From positions 1 through 48,749 of the forward strand of contig JAUXXW010000052.1 in NCBI GenBank assembly GCA_030684775.1: DNA of 48,749 nucleotides, written 5' to 3'. The number at the start of each line of letters is the position of its first letter. The stretch's first letter is position 1. Under the pieces are notes generated by a model. It was not told the DNA's origin and searched no databases. It was given only the letters and a program-made list of their open reading frames with translations. Made by a program: the position numbers and the translations under genes. This document shows, piece by piece, positions 17,425 to 25,691 of the stretch. The stretch comes from Pseudomonadota bacterium (GTDB lineage: Bacteria > Pseudomonadota > Gammaproteobacteria > Burkholderiales > Thiobacillaceae).

Positions 17425-19428
17425 ATGATCCGACTACAGAAACTCACCCTCATACGCGGCACCAAGCCTTTGCTGGAAGCTGCCGATCTCACTCTCAATC
17501 CCGGCGAAAAAGTCGGCCTCATCGGCGCCAATGGTTCCGGCAAATCCAGTCTGTTCGCCTTGCTGCGGGGCGAACTGCAACCCGACGGTGGCGATGTCGA
17601 CTTTCCCGCCGCCTGGCGCATCGCCCATGTGGCGCAGGAAACCCCGGCCCTCGACCGCACCGCGCTGGACTACGCCGTCGACGGCGATACCACGCTGCGC
17701 CGCCTGGAAAGCCAACTGGCCGAGGCCGAAGCCGCCCATGACGGGCACCGCATCGGCGAACTGCATACCGCACTGGCCGACGCCGACGCTTACACCGTGC
17801 GCTCGCGCGGCGAGACCCTGCTCACCGGCCTCGGCTTCAGCCACGCCCAGATGAGCCAGTCGGTCGCCAGTTTTTCCGGCGGCTGGCGCATGCGGCTGAA
17901 CCTGGCGCAGGCGCTGATGTGTCCTTCCGACCTGTTATTGCTCGACGAGCCCACCAACCACCTCGACCTCGACGCCATCCTCTGGCTGGAAGACTGGCTG
18001 AAACGCTATCCCGGCACGCTGATCATCATTTCCCACGACCGCGATTTTCTCGACGGCGTGGTCAACGTCATCGCCCACCTCGCCGACAAGAAGATCAAGC
18101 GCTACGGCGGCAACTACTCCACCTTCGAAAAGCAACGCTCCCTCGACCTCGCCCTCGGCCAGGCCACGTTCGAGAAGCAATCGCGCGAACGCGCCCACCT
18201 GCAATCCTTCATCGACCGCTTCAAGGCCAAGGCCAGCAAGGCCAAACAGGCGCAATCGCGGATGAAAATGCTGGCGAAGATGGAGGATCTCGCGCCCATC
18301 CACGCCGCCGCTTCCTTCAGCTTCGAGTTCCGCGAACCGGAGCGGGCGCCGAATCCGCTGCTGACGCTGGAAGACGTGGTGGCGGGGTATCGCCCGGAGG
18401 AACCCGTAGCCCGGATGCAGCGTGAGCGGAATCCGGGGCCTTTGGACGCGCCATCCCCGGATTCCGCTCGCGCTGCATCCGGGCTACCTGATGGCGTGGT
18501 CATACTAAAAAACCTCAATCTCACCCTTCAGGCCGGCCAACGCATCGGCCTGCTTGGCGTCAACGGCGCCGGTAAATCGACCCTGATCAAGACCCTGGTC
18601 GGCGATCTGCCGCCGCTCTCCGGCGAAGCCAGCCAGGGCAAGGGGCTGTCGATCGGCTACTTCGCCCAGCATCAGGTGGAAATGCTGCGCCACGACCAGA
18701 GCCCGCTCTGGCACCTGGCCAAGATCGCGCCCCAGGTGCGGGAACAGGAACTGCGCAACTTCCTCGGCGGTTTCAACTTCGTCGGCGAAATGGCCTCGGC
18801 CTGCATCGCCCCTTTCTCCGGTGGCGAAAAAGCGCGCCTGGCCCTGGCCCTGATCGTCTGGCAGCGCCCCAACCTGTTGTTGCTCGACGAGCCCACCAAC
18901 CACCTCGACCTGGAAACCCGTGAAGCGCTCACCGTGGCGCTGGCCCAGTTCGAAGGCACCCTGGTGCTGGTCTCGCACGACCGCCATCTGCTGCGCGCCA
19001 CCACCGAGGAATTCCTGATCGTCGCCAACGGGGGGCTGGAACCCTTCGATGGCGACCTCGACGACTACCGCGACTGGTTGTTCAAAACCAAGCTGGGCAA
19101 GCCGGTGGCGCAGGAATCCGCTGCGGCCACACCGGCGGTGGACCGCAAGGAACAGAAACGCCAGGAGGCCGAAGCGAGGCAGCGCCTGTCCACGCAAAAA
19201 AAACCCGTCGAAACCCGGATCAAACGCCTGGAAGAACAGATGGAGCGGCGCAACGCGCGCCGCGCGGAACTGGAAACCCTGCTTACCGACCCCGCCCTCT
19301 ACGGCGAGGCCCGCAAGGAAGACCTCAAAGCCCGTCTGTTCGAGCAAGCCACCCTGGTCAAGGAACTGGAACAACTCGAAGTCGAATGGCTGGAACAGCA
19401 GGAAGTGCTGGAAGGCATGGGTGCCTGA
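17425..19428 (+). CDS. yheS: ABC-F family ATPase, YheS type
   Basis: 667 residues. Two ABC domains are joined by the ABC-F arm/linker and there are no membrane segments. The first Walker A GANGSGKS is at about 34-41, signature FSGGWRMRLNLAQAL, Walker B LLLLDEPTNHLDLDA. The second Walker A GVNGAGKS is at about 379-386 and signature FSGGEKARLAL. The second LLLLDEPTNHLDL follows. The wording throughout (PAWRIAHVAQETPAL, KAKQAQSRMKML) matches E. coli YheS, a ribosome-associated ABC-F protein. A charged coiled-coil tail ends the protein. A REP element of 82 bases lies inside the frame (residues about 328-355) and adds a stretch YheS lacks, just before the second ABC domain. The frame remains open. 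Confidence 0.93.
   Translation: MIRLQKLTLIRGTKPLLEAADLTLNPGEKVGLIGANGSGKSSLFALLRGELQPDGGDVDFPAAWRIAHVAQETPALDRTALDYAVDGDTTLRRLESQLAEAEAAHDGHRIGELHTALADADAYTVRSRGETLLTGLGFSHAQMSQSVASFSGGWRMRLNLAQALMCPSDLLLLDEPTNHLDLDAILWLEDWLKRYPGTLIIISHDRDFLDGVVNVIAHLADKKIKRYGGNYSTFEKQRSLDLALGQATFEKQSRERAHLQSFIDRFKAKASKAKQAQSRMKMLAKMEDLAPIHAAASFSFEFREPERAPNPLLTLEDVVAGYRPEEPVARMQRERNPGPLDAPSPDSARAASGLPDGVVILKNLNLTLQAGQRIGLLGVNGAGKSTLIKTLVGDLPPLSGEASQGKGLSIGYFAQHQVEMLRHDQSPLWHLAKIAPQVREQELRNFLGGFNFVGEMASACIAPFSGGEKARLALALIVWQRPNLLLLDEPTNHLDLETREALTVALAQFEGTLVLVSHDRHLLRATTEEFLIVANGGLEPFDGDLDDYRDWLFKTKLGKPVAQESAAATPAVDRKEQKRQEAEARQRLSTQKKPVETRIKRLEEQMERRNARRAELETLLTDPALYGEARKEDLKARLFEQATLVKELEQLEVEWLEQQEVLEGMGA
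18406..18487. repeat. GTAG-CCCGGAT palindromic element inside yheS
   Basis: GTAGCCCGGATGCAGC at the left and GCTGCATCCGGGCTAC at the right, with inner ATCCGGGG/CCCCGGAT arms, form the same two-hairpin element seen at 36769-36849. Here it is embedded in frame in coding sequence and is translated as about 28 residues (PVARMQRERN...ASGLPD). Confidence 0.93.
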
Positions 19429-19439
19429 GGAAGACCGAA

Positions 19440-19512
19440 GTAGCTTGGGCAAAGCGCAGCGTACCCAACATGGCGGCGGTTCGTTGGGCACGCTGCGCTT
19501 TGCCCAACCTAC
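19440..19512. repeat. GTAG-TTGGGC palindromic element, copy 4
   Basis: An inverted pair (one arm begins GTAGCTTGGGC, slightly diverged) 11 bases after the yheS stop and 57 bases before the cupin gene. Possibly transcript-terminating or mRNA-stabilising. Confidence 0.88.
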
Positions 19513-19569
19513 GTCACTCATCGCCTTCCTGCGCGAGGTATTCGCCACCACCGCCAAGGGAACCCCGCC

Positions 19570-19938
19570 ATGACCATCATCCACAGCCGACTCGCCGAAG
19601 TGCCGGCTTATGTCACGAAAGACGGCTCCAGCATCCGCGAACTGATGCACCCCGCCGTGCATGGCAATGCCCGGCAAAGCCTGGCCGAAGCCAGCGTTCC
19701 GCCCGGTGGCGCCACGCTGTTGCACCGGCATCACGAAAGCGAAGAGTTGTATTTCATCGTATCCGGCACCGGCCGCATGACCCTGGGCGATGAAGAATTC
19801 GCCATCGCCCCCGGCGACACCCTCCTCATTCCGCCCGGTACCCCGCATTGCCTGCGCAACGACGGCGGCGAAACCTTGCGTCTGCTCTGCGCCTGCGCCC
19901 CGGCCTATCGCCATGAAGACACGGAAACGCTGGAGTGA
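19570..19938 (+). CDS. Cupin-2 domain protein
   Basis: 122 residues forming one cupin barrel. Motif 1 HRHHESEELYFIVSGTGRM carries the metal-binding His/His/Glu set. Motif 2 is PGDTLLIPPGTPHCLRN with the fourth ligand His. The N-terminus reads SSIRELMHPAVHGNARQSLAEASVPPGG. Such stand-alone cupins bind a divalent metal and range from isomerases to sensors; the substrate cannot be deduced. AAGGGAA precedes the ATG. It is probably a separate unit from rnfA, which has its own candidate promoter. Confidence 0.85.
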   Translation: MTIIHSRLAEVPAYVTKDGSSIRELMHPAVHGNARQSLAEASVPPGGATLLHRHHESEELYFIVSGTGRMTLGDEEFAIAPGDTLLIPPGTPHCLRNDGGETLRLLCACAPAYRHEDTETLE

Positions 19939-19981
19939 TGGGATGAAAAACCGGCGCGTGGTGGCTGCATGACTGGCAGGG

Positions 19982-20011
19982 TTGTTGCCAGCCTTGGCGC
20001 GGGGCGATAAT
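19982..20011 (+). promoter_or_regulatory. Candidate promoter of the rnf operon
   Basis: TTGTTG, an 18-base spacer and GATAAT lie just before rnfA. Transcription would begin near 20018, leaving a leader of about 19 bases. No Shine-Dalgarno sequence is visible before the rnfA ATG. Confidence 0.4.
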
Positions 20012-20036
20012 CGCGCCCGCCGCACGCCCCGCCTAA

Positions 20037-20612
20037 ATGGAAAACTACCTGCTCATCCTCATCGCCACGGTGTTCGTGAACAACATCGTGATGTCCAAGA
20101 TTTTGGGCCTGTGCCCATTCATGGGCGTGTCGCGCAAGCTGGAAACAGCCATCGGCATGGGCGCGGCCACTACCTTCGTGCTGACCCTGGCTTCCGGCAC
20201 CAGTTATCTGATCGACACCTATCTGCTCGGCCACGATCTCGCTTATCTGCGCACCTTGTCGTTCATCGTGGTGATCGCCGGCATCGTCGGCTTCACCGAG
20301 ATGTTCATCAAGAAGACCTCGCCGGTGCTGTTCCGCGTGCTCGGCATCTACCTGCCGCTCATTACCACCAACTGCGCGGTGCTGGGCATTCCGCTGCTGA
20401 ACGTGATGGAACAGCACAACTTCATGGAATCCCTGTTTTTCGGCATGGGCGGCGCGCTCGGCTTCACCCTGGTGCTGGTGCTGTTCGCCGCCATGCGCGA
20501 GCGACTGGAAGCGGCGGAGGTGCCGAAGCCGTTCAAGGGCACTTCCATCGCCATGATTACGGCCGGCCTGATGAGTCTGGCGTTCATGGGGTTCGCGGGG
20601 TTAATCAAGTGA
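20037..20612 (+). CDS. rnfA: Rnf electron transport complex subunit A
   Basis: 191 residues, six membrane spans, near the size of E. coli RnfA/RsxA (193). Conserved stretches are [43 protein letters not shown] and [16 protein letters not shown]. RnfA and RnfE are paralogous membrane subunits that hold a [2Fe-2S] cluster between them through the conserved LGLCP and TTNC cysteines, both present here. First gene of rnfABCDGE, an ion-coupled ferredoxin/NADH oxidoreductase of the inner membrane. Confidence 0.96.
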   Translation: MENYLLILIATVFVNNIVMSKILGLCPFMGVSRKLETAIGMGAATTFVLTLASGTSYLIDTYLLGHDLAYLRTLSFIVVIAGIVGFTEMFIKKTSPVLFRVLGIYLPLITTNCAVLGIPLLNVMEQHNFMESLFFGMGGALGFTLVLVLFAAMRERLEAAEVPKPFKGTSIAMITAGLMSLAFMGFAGLIK

Positions 20613-20638
20613 CTCTGCGTTGCCGCCCGCAATGCGGA

Positions 20639-20701
20639 GTCATCCCGGCGAAGGCCGGTATCCAGCGCGTATCTCTGGATGCCGGCTTGCGCCGGCATGA
20701 C
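20639..20701. repeat. GTCATCCCGG-type palindromic element in rnfA-rnfB junction
   Basis: GTCATCCCGGCGAAGGCCGG at the left and its imperfect inverse CCGGCTTGCGCCGGCATGAC at the right form a 63-base inverted repeat with ATCCAG/CTGGAT inner arms. It ends 5 bases before the rnfB ATG, leaving no room for a normal ribosome site. A similar GTCATTCCCGCG sequence type is widespread in proteobacterial genomes. Confidence 0.85.
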
Positions 20702-20706
20702 ACCTG

Positions 20707-21255
20707 ATGCTGTCCGCGATCCTGGTGATGGCGGGCATCGGCCTGGTGCTGGGCGCCATCCTCGGCTGGGCGTCGATCAAATTCCGGGTGGAAGACGACC
20801 CCCTGGTGGAAAAGATCGACGCCGTCCTGCCGCAGACTCAGTGCGGCCAGTGCGGCTTTCCCGGCTGCAAACCCTATGCGGAAGCCATCGCCCGTGGCGA
20901 GGCGGATATCAACAAGTGCCCACCGGGCGGCGAGGAAGGCGTCAAACATTTGGCGGAACTGCTCGGCGTCGAACCCAAGCCGCTGGGCGAGGGCCTGGAG
21001 CCGAAACCGAAAGCGGTGGCGGTGATCGATGAAAACACCTGCATCGGCTGCACCCTGTGTATCCAGGCCTGTCCGGTGGATGCCATCGTCGGCGCCGCCA
21101 AGCAAATGCATGTCATCGTCGCCAGCCAGTGCACCGGCTGCGAACTCTGTTTGCCCCCTTGCCCGGTCGACTGCATCCACATGGAAGTCATCAAGGAAGA
21201 CGTGGCCACCTGGAAGTGGCGTTACCCGATCCACACGATGAAGCAAGTGGAATGA
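20707..21255 (+). CDS. rnfB: Rnf complex Fe-S subunit B
   Basis: 182 residues. An N-terminal membrane anchor (3-23) is followed by an FeS domain with Cys46, Cys49, Cys54 and Cys71 ([11 protein letters not shown]...NKC). Two ferredoxin-type [4Fe-4S] motifs follow, [12 protein letters not shown] and [12 protein letters not shown]. It passes electrons between the soluble donor/acceptor and the membrane subunits. [10 protein letters not shown] is the proper start by comparison with known RnfB, even though the preceding repeat leaves no Shine-Dalgarno sequence. The stop overlaps the rnfC ATG by 4 bases (ATGA). Confidence 0.95.
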   Translation: MLSAILVMAGIGLVLGAILGWASIKFRVEDDPLVEKIDAVLPQTQCGQCGFPGCKPYAEAIARGEADINKCPPGGEEGVKHLAELLGVEPKPLGEGLEPKPKAVAVIDENTCIGCTLCIQACPVDAIVGAAKQMHVIVASQCTGCELCLPPCPVDCIHMEVIKEDVATWKWRYPIHTMKQVE

Positions 21256-22937
21256 CCCGCAAACTCTTCACCTTCAACGGCGGCGTCCACCCCGAGGGCC
21301 ACAAGGACGTATCCAACGCCACGCCAATCGCCAACCTGCCGCTGTTGCCGCGCTATGTGGTGCCGCTGCGGCAGCACATCGGCACACCCGCGCGGGCGCT
21401 GGTACAGGTGGGCGACACGGTGCTGCGCGGGCAGATGATCGGCGCGGCGGAAGGGTATGTCTCCACCGCCGTGCACGCGCCCACTTCCGGCCGCGTCGTC
21501 GCGCTGGAACCGCATGAGGTACCGCATCCATCCGGGTTGGCCGATATGTGCGTGGTGATCGAGTCGGATGGACTCGATCAAGCGGTCGAATTCCAGCCCC
21601 TGGACTGGCGCAATCTCGATCCTTCCGCGCTGCGCAACCGCATTCGCGACCTGGGCCTGGCCGGCCTCGGCGGCGCGGTGTTCCCCAGTTTCATCAAACT
21701 GAATCCGGAAGGCGGCGGCATCGACACCCTGATACTCAACGGCGCCGAGTGCGAGCCCTGGATTACCTGCGACGACCGTTTGATGCGCGAGCGCGCGGCC
21801 GAAATTCTGCAAGGGGTGGCGGTCATGCGCCACATGTTGGGCGCCCGCGAGGTGCTGATCGGCATCGAGGACAACAAGCCGGAAGCCATTGCCGCCATGC
21901 GGGCGGCCGCCGCCGGCGAAGCGGAAGTGATCGCCGAGGTTGTGTCCATTCGCACCCTGTACCCGACCGGCGGCGGCAAGCAACTCACCTATATCCTCAC
22001 CGGCCGCGAGACCCCCACCGGCGGCCGCTCCACCGATGTCGGCGCGCAGGTATTCAACATCGGCACCGCCTATGCCCTTTACCGCGCAGTCGCCCTGGGC
22101 GAACCCATGCTTTCCCGGGTGGTCACCGTCACCGGCCACGTCGCCGCGCCCGGCAATTACGAAGCGCGCCTGGGCACGCCGGTAGCGGACCTGTTGCAGG
22201 CGGCGGGCGGCGCCCTGCCCGGCTCGGTCGGCAAACTGGTGGGTGGCCCGATGATGGGGTTCGAGTTGGAAAACGACGCGGAAGACAACGCCGCGCCTCT
22301 GACCAAGGCGGTGAACTGCATCATCGTCAAACATCCCGACCTGTTCCCGGCCAAGCCCTCCGCCCTGCCCTGCATCCGCTGCGGCGCCTGCGCGCGCGCC
22401 TGCCCGGCCGATCTGCAACCGTTCGAGATGTACTGGTTCTCGCGCGCCAAAGACTTCGGCAAGGCGCAGAGCTACGACCTGTTCGACTGCATCGAATGCG
22501 GCTGCTGTTCCTTCGTCTGCCCCAGCCACATTCCACTGGTGGATTTCTTCCGCTTCGCCAAGAGCGAAATCTGGGAACGCGAGCGCCACAAGCACGACGC
22601 CGATCAGGCACGCACGCGGCACGAGTTCAAGGATTTCCGCCTGGAGCGGGAAAAGAAGGAGAAAGCGGAAAAACTCGCCGCCAAGGTCGCCGAAAACAAG
22701 GCCAGGGATGCCGCCACGGCGGCGGCCATCGCGGGTAACGCGGAAAGCGCCGACCCGGAAGCCGAACGCAAGAAAGCCATTCTGCAAGCCGCCCTGGATC
22801 GCGCGAAAAAAGCCAAGGAAAGCATCGCGCCACAGAACACCGATAACCTGTCCCCCGCTGTGGCAAAGCAGATCGAGGAGATCGAGGCGCGCCGCACCCA
22901 GGCGGACACTCGTCCGGAACACGAGGAAGGCAAATGA
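21252..22937 (+). CDS. rnfC: Rnf complex subunit C (NADH/flavin and Fe-S)
   Basis: 561 residues. The N-terminal domain ([12 protein letters not shown]...APTSGRVV) leads into the NADH/FMN-binding core with [19 protein letters not shown] and [28 protein letters not shown]. Two [4Fe-4S] motifs follow, [17 protein letters not shown] and [18 protein letters not shown]. The last 110 residues are a charged Ala/Lys/Glu-rich tail, shorter than the repeat tail of E. coli RnfC (740 residues in total). The ATG at 21252 overlaps rnfB. Confidence 0.96.
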   Translation: MTRKLFTFNGGVHPEGHKDVSNATPIANLPLLPRYVVPLRQHIGTPARALVQVGDTVLRGQMIGAAEGYVSTAVHAPTSGRVVALEPHEVPHPSGLADMCVVIESDGLDQAVEFQPLDWRNLDPSALRNRIRDLGLAGLGGAVFPSFIKLNPEGGGIDTLILNGAECEPWITCDDRLMRERAAEILQGVAVMRHMLGAREVLIGIEDNKPEAIAAMRAAAAGEAEVIAEVVSIRTLYPTGGGKQLTYILTGRETPTGGRSTDVGAQVFNIGTAYALYRAVALGEPMLSRVVTVTGHVAAPGNYEARLGTPVADLLQAAGGALPGSVGKLVGGPMMGFELENDAEDNAAPLTKAVNCIIVKHPDLFPAKPSALPCIRCGACARACPADLQPFEMYWFSRAKDFGKAQSYDLFDCIECGCCSFVCPSHIPLVDFFRFAKSEIWERERHKHDADQARTRHEFKDFRLEREKKEKAEKLAAKVAENKARDAATAAAIAGNAESADPEAERKKAILQAALDRAKKAKESIAPQNTDNLSPAVAKQIEEIEARRTQADTRPEHEEGK

Positions 22938-23017
22938 CCGTGGCATCGCGGCGCCCCCTCAACCCGCACTCCCACGAAGTGCATGTTCCTTTGTTAAGTG
23001 GTGATGCGGCTGGAGCG

Positions 23018-23118
23018 GTGGTTCCCCCCTTTCTCAAAGGGGGGATTTCTGAGTCGGCTGCTCAGGCAAACGTCGCCAAATCCCCCTCATTCCCCCTTTG
23101 GGAAAGGGGGAGGCCACC
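23018..23118. repeat. C5T3 hairpin element, copy 2, in rnfC-rnfD junction
   Basis: About 100 bases bounded by GTGGTTCC and GGCCACC with CCCCCTTT/AAAGGGGG hairpins at both ends. Homologous over its length to 2912-3018 in opposite orientation. It separates rnfC (ends 22937) from rnfD (starts 23166). The flanking bases 22938-23017 and 23119-23165 contain no gene. Confidence 0.88.
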
Positions 23119-23165
23119 CCGGCCAGCGCCCCAGCAACAGGCGGTAACACACAGATGACCCACGC

Positions 23166-24203
23166 ATGAACGGCTCCCCCTACCTCCTGCGCGAGAACAA
23201 CTCCGTCACCGTGGTGATGCTGAAGGTGCTCGCCGCGCTGATTCCCGGCGTGATCGCCCATGTCTGGTTCTTCGGCCCCGGCATCGTGGTCAGCTTGCTG
23301 CTGTGCGGTGCCTTCGCCATCGGCTTCGAGACGCTTGTCCTGCTGATGCGCGGCATGCCTCTGAAACCCTTCCTGACCGACGGCTCGGTGCTGGTCACCG
23401 CCTGTCTGCTGGCCCTGGCCCTGCCCACCCTGGCACCCTGGTGGCTCTATCTGGCCGGCGTATTTTTCGCCGTGGTGGTGGCCAAACACCTCTACGGCGG
23501 CCTGGGACAGAACCTGTTCAACCCGGCGATGGTGGGTTATGCCGTGCTGATCGTCAGTTTCCCGGTCACCATGACGCAATGGGCCGCCCCCTACGGCGTC
23601 GCCCACGCCATCCCTGATCTGTGGGAAGCCTTCGATCTGGTGTTTGCCGGCGCCGGCGCCATCAGCCCGGATGCCTACACTTCCGCCACCGTGCTGGACA
23701 CCTGGAAGACCCAGGTACGTCTGGGCAAGGACGCCGCCGACATCCTCGGGCAACCGATCTTCGGCTGGGCCGGCGGACGCGGCCAGGAAATCGTCGCCTC
23801 GATGTACCTGGCCGGTGGGCTGCTGCTGGTCGCCAACCGCCTCACCACCTGGCACATCCCCTTCGCCTTCCTGGCCGGCATCGCCGCCACAGCCGGCGCG
23901 CTGCATCTGCTCGACCCGTCGCGCCATGCCGACCCGCTGTTCCACCTACTTTCCGGCGGCGCCATGCTGGGCGCATTCTTCATCGCCACCGACCCGGTCA
24001 CCGCCGCCAGCACGCCACTGGGCAAATTGATCTACGCCAGCCTGGCCGGCTTCCTCACCGTCATCATCCGCACCTACGGCGGTTATCCCGATGGGGTCGC
24101 CTTCGCCATCCTGCTGATGAATGTGGCCGTGCCGTTCATCGACGCCTATACGCAACCCCGCGTGTTCGGCCACAAACACGGCGGCAAGCGGGGGCAGGCA
24201 TGA
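23166..24203 (+). CDS. rnfD: Rnf complex membrane flavoprotein D
   Basis: 345 residues with about nine to ten membrane spans. The flavin attachment motif is SAT at 173-175 (AYTSATVLDTW); Thr175 should carry covalent FMN. Other family marks are KHLYGGLGQNLFNPAMVGYA, FIATDPVTAASTPLG and IIRTYGGYPDGVAFAILLMN. The sequence is preceded by a palindromic element and has only a weak ribosome site, unlike the overlapping rnfB-rnfC junction. Confidence 0.95.
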   Translation: MNGSPYLLRENNSVTVVMLKVLAALIPGVIAHVWFFGPGIVVSLLLCGAFAIGFETLVLLMRGMPLKPFLTDGSVLVTACLLALALPTLAPWWLYLAGVFFAVVVAKHLYGGLGQNLFNPAMVGYAVLIVSFPVTMTQWAAPYGVAHAIPDLWEAFDLVFAGAGAISPDAYTSATVLDTWKTQVRLGKDAADILGQPIFGWAGGRGQEIVASMYLAGGLLLVANRLTTWHIPFAFLAGIAATAGALHLLDPSRHADPLFHLLSGGAMLGAFFIATDPVTAASTPLGKLIYASLAGFLTVIIRTYGGYPDGVAFAILLMNVAVPFIDAYTQPRVFGHKHGGKRGQA

Positions 24204-24213
24204 GGACTTGGCC

Positions 24214-24843
24214 ATGACCCCGGCGATCCGCGAAACGCTCTCCACCGCGTTGACCCTGCTGGTGTTTTCCGTGGTCGGCGCCGGCCTGCTGTCCGGGGCC
24301 TACACCCTCACCCGCCCGGCCATCGAAGCCAGCGAACTGGCGGAAAAACTGGCCCTGATTGCGCAGACCCTGCCGCCCGGCAGCTTCGACAACGACCTGG
24401 TGGGCGACGCCCGCCCCCTGCCGGTCGACGCTTTGCTCGGCCTGAAGCGGCCGGGGCTGTCCTACGTCGCGCGGAAAGCGGGCAACACGACTGCGGTGGT
24501 GCTGGAAGCCGCCGCCCCCGACGGCTATGCCGGCGAAATCCGCCTGCTGGTCGGCATCCACGCCGATGGCCGCATCGCCGGCGTGCGCGTAACCGCGCAC
24601 CGGGAAACGCCCGGCCTGGGCGACACCATCGAAATCGCCAAGAACCGCTGGATCACCCAGTTCGACGGCCACAGCCTGGGCGACACCCCGGACAAGGATT
24701 GGCAAGTGCGCAAGGATGGCGGTCGCTTCGACTATATGGCCGGCGCCACCATCACCCCGCGCGCCGTGGTCAAGGCCACGCACAAGGCGCTGCAATACTT
24801 CGCGGCGCACCGAGACGAACTGCTGCAAGGAACGCAGCCATGA
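24214..24843 (+). CDS. rnfG: Rnf complex flavoprotein G
   Basis: 209 residues from ATG 24214. One N-terminal span (about 10-31) is followed by a periplasmic FMN-binding domain. AGAT at 176-179 (YMAGATITPRAV) is the flavinylation motif with Thr179 as acceptor. HRETPGLGDTIEIAKNRWITQF is the conserved partner segment. An ApbE-type flavin transferase, needed for attachment, is not in the window. Starts 10 bases after rnfD. Confidence 0.94.
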   Translation: MTPAIRETLSTALTLLVFSVVGAGLLSGAYTLTRPAIEASELAEKLALIAQTLPPGSFDNDLVGDARPLPVDALLGLKRPGLSYVARKAGNTTAVVLEAAAPDGYAGEIRLLVGIHADGRIAGVRVTAHRETPGLGDTIEIAKNRWITQFDGHSLGDTPDKDWQVRKDGGRFDYMAGATITPRAVVKATHKALQYFAAHRDELLQGTQP

Positions 24844-24851
24844 ACGAAACC

Positions 24852-24954
24852 GTAGGATGTGGTTACCGAAGGGTAGGGGCTTCATCAGAGGGTGTGAACC
24901 GCATCAACCACGCCACCAAGGACGATGCGGTTCGCTTCGCTCACCACATCCTAC
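24852..24954. repeat. GTAG-GATGYG palindromic element, copy 2, in rnfG-rnfE junction
   Basis: Begins GTAGGATGTGGTTACCGAAG and ends CACCACATCCTAC, the two-hairpin GTAG arrangement of 4696-4814. An ATG overlapping the rnfG stop (24840) opens a 42-codon frame that runs through the element and stops shortly after the rnfE ATG. This may be the original rnfE start left stranded by the insertion. Confidence 0.88.
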
Positions 24955-24964
24955 TGGAGACACC

Positions 24965-25609
24965 ATGATGTTCAGCCAGGAAGCCCGCGACATCATCTAC
25001 AACGGCCTGTGGAAGCAGAACCCCGGCATCATCCAGTTGCTCGGCCTCTGCCCGCTGCTGGCGATCAGCAACAACGTGGTCAACGCCCTCTCGCTGGGCC
25101 TGGCCACCACCCTGGTGATGGCGGTGGCGAGCGGTTCGGTGGCGGTGATCCGCAACGTCATTCCGCATGAAATCCGCATCCCGGCCTTCGTGCTCATCAT
25201 CGCCGCGCTGGTCACCGTGGTGGAACTGGCCATGCACGCCTGGATGCATGCCCTGTACATCGTTCTGGGCGTGTTCATTCCGCTCATCACCACCAACTGC
25301 ATCGTTCTCGCCCGGGTCGAAGCCTTCGCTTCGAAACGTTCCACCGCCCACTCCATGCTCGACGCCACCATGATGGGCCTCGGCCTCACCGGCGTGCTGG
25401 TGGCGTTGGGCGGCATGCGCGAGATAGTCGGCAAGGGCACCCTGTTTTCCGGCATCGACCTGGCGCTGGGACCGATGGCGAAGGGCTGGGTCATCCCGGT
25501 GATACCGGACTACCAAGGCCTCCTCATCGCCATCCTTCCCCCCGGCGCCTTCATCGGCCTGGGTCTCCTCATCGCCCTGCGCAACGTGTTGCAGGAGCGG
25601 GGAAACTGA
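24965..25609 (+). CDS. rnfE: Rnf electron transport complex subunit E
   Basis: 214 residues with six spans, paralogous to RnfA. Conserved DIIYNGLWKQNPGIIQLLGLCPLLAISNN and VFIPLITTNCIVLAR hold the two cysteines for the RnfA/E [2Fe-2S] centre. GGMREIVGKGTLFSG follows. Two adjacent ATGs (24965, 24968) follow GGAG that lies just beyond the right end of the repeat. Last gene of the operon; the nth gene that often follows rnfE is absent and a strong terminator is found instead. Confidence 0.95.
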   Translation: MMFSQEARDIIYNGLWKQNPGIIQLLGLCPLLAISNNVVNALSLGLATTLVMAVASGSVAVIRNVIPHEIRIPAFVLIIAALVTVVELAMHAWMHALYIVLGVFIPLITTNCIVLARVEAFASKRSTAHSMLDATMMGLGLTGVLVALGGMREIVGKGTLFSGIDLALGPMAKGWVIPVIPDYQGLLIAILPPGAFIGLGLLIALRNVLQERGN

Positions 25610-25616
25610 GTTTCCA

Positions 25617-25668
25617 CACACCCCCAACACAAAGGGCCGCAACTGCGGCCCTTTGTGTTGGGGGTGTG
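25617..25668. terminator. Bidirectional terminator between rnfE and cysS
   Basis: A perfect 25-bp stem (25617-25641 with 25644-25668) and a two-base loop between convergent genes. The core is CAAAGGGCCGCA/TGCGGCCCTTTG. The inner A3/T3 run is inside the stem and there is no long T tract, so it is partly cruciform-like, but its position fits termination in both directions. Confidence 0.85.
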
Positions 25669-25691
25669 GCCTCAGCGTCTGGCCGCTGTGC

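Noticed and set aside
21222-22946. Minus-strand frame of 574 codons
   Set aside because: It is the mirror of rnfC, which has convincing Fe-S motifs; the antisense product has no known domain.
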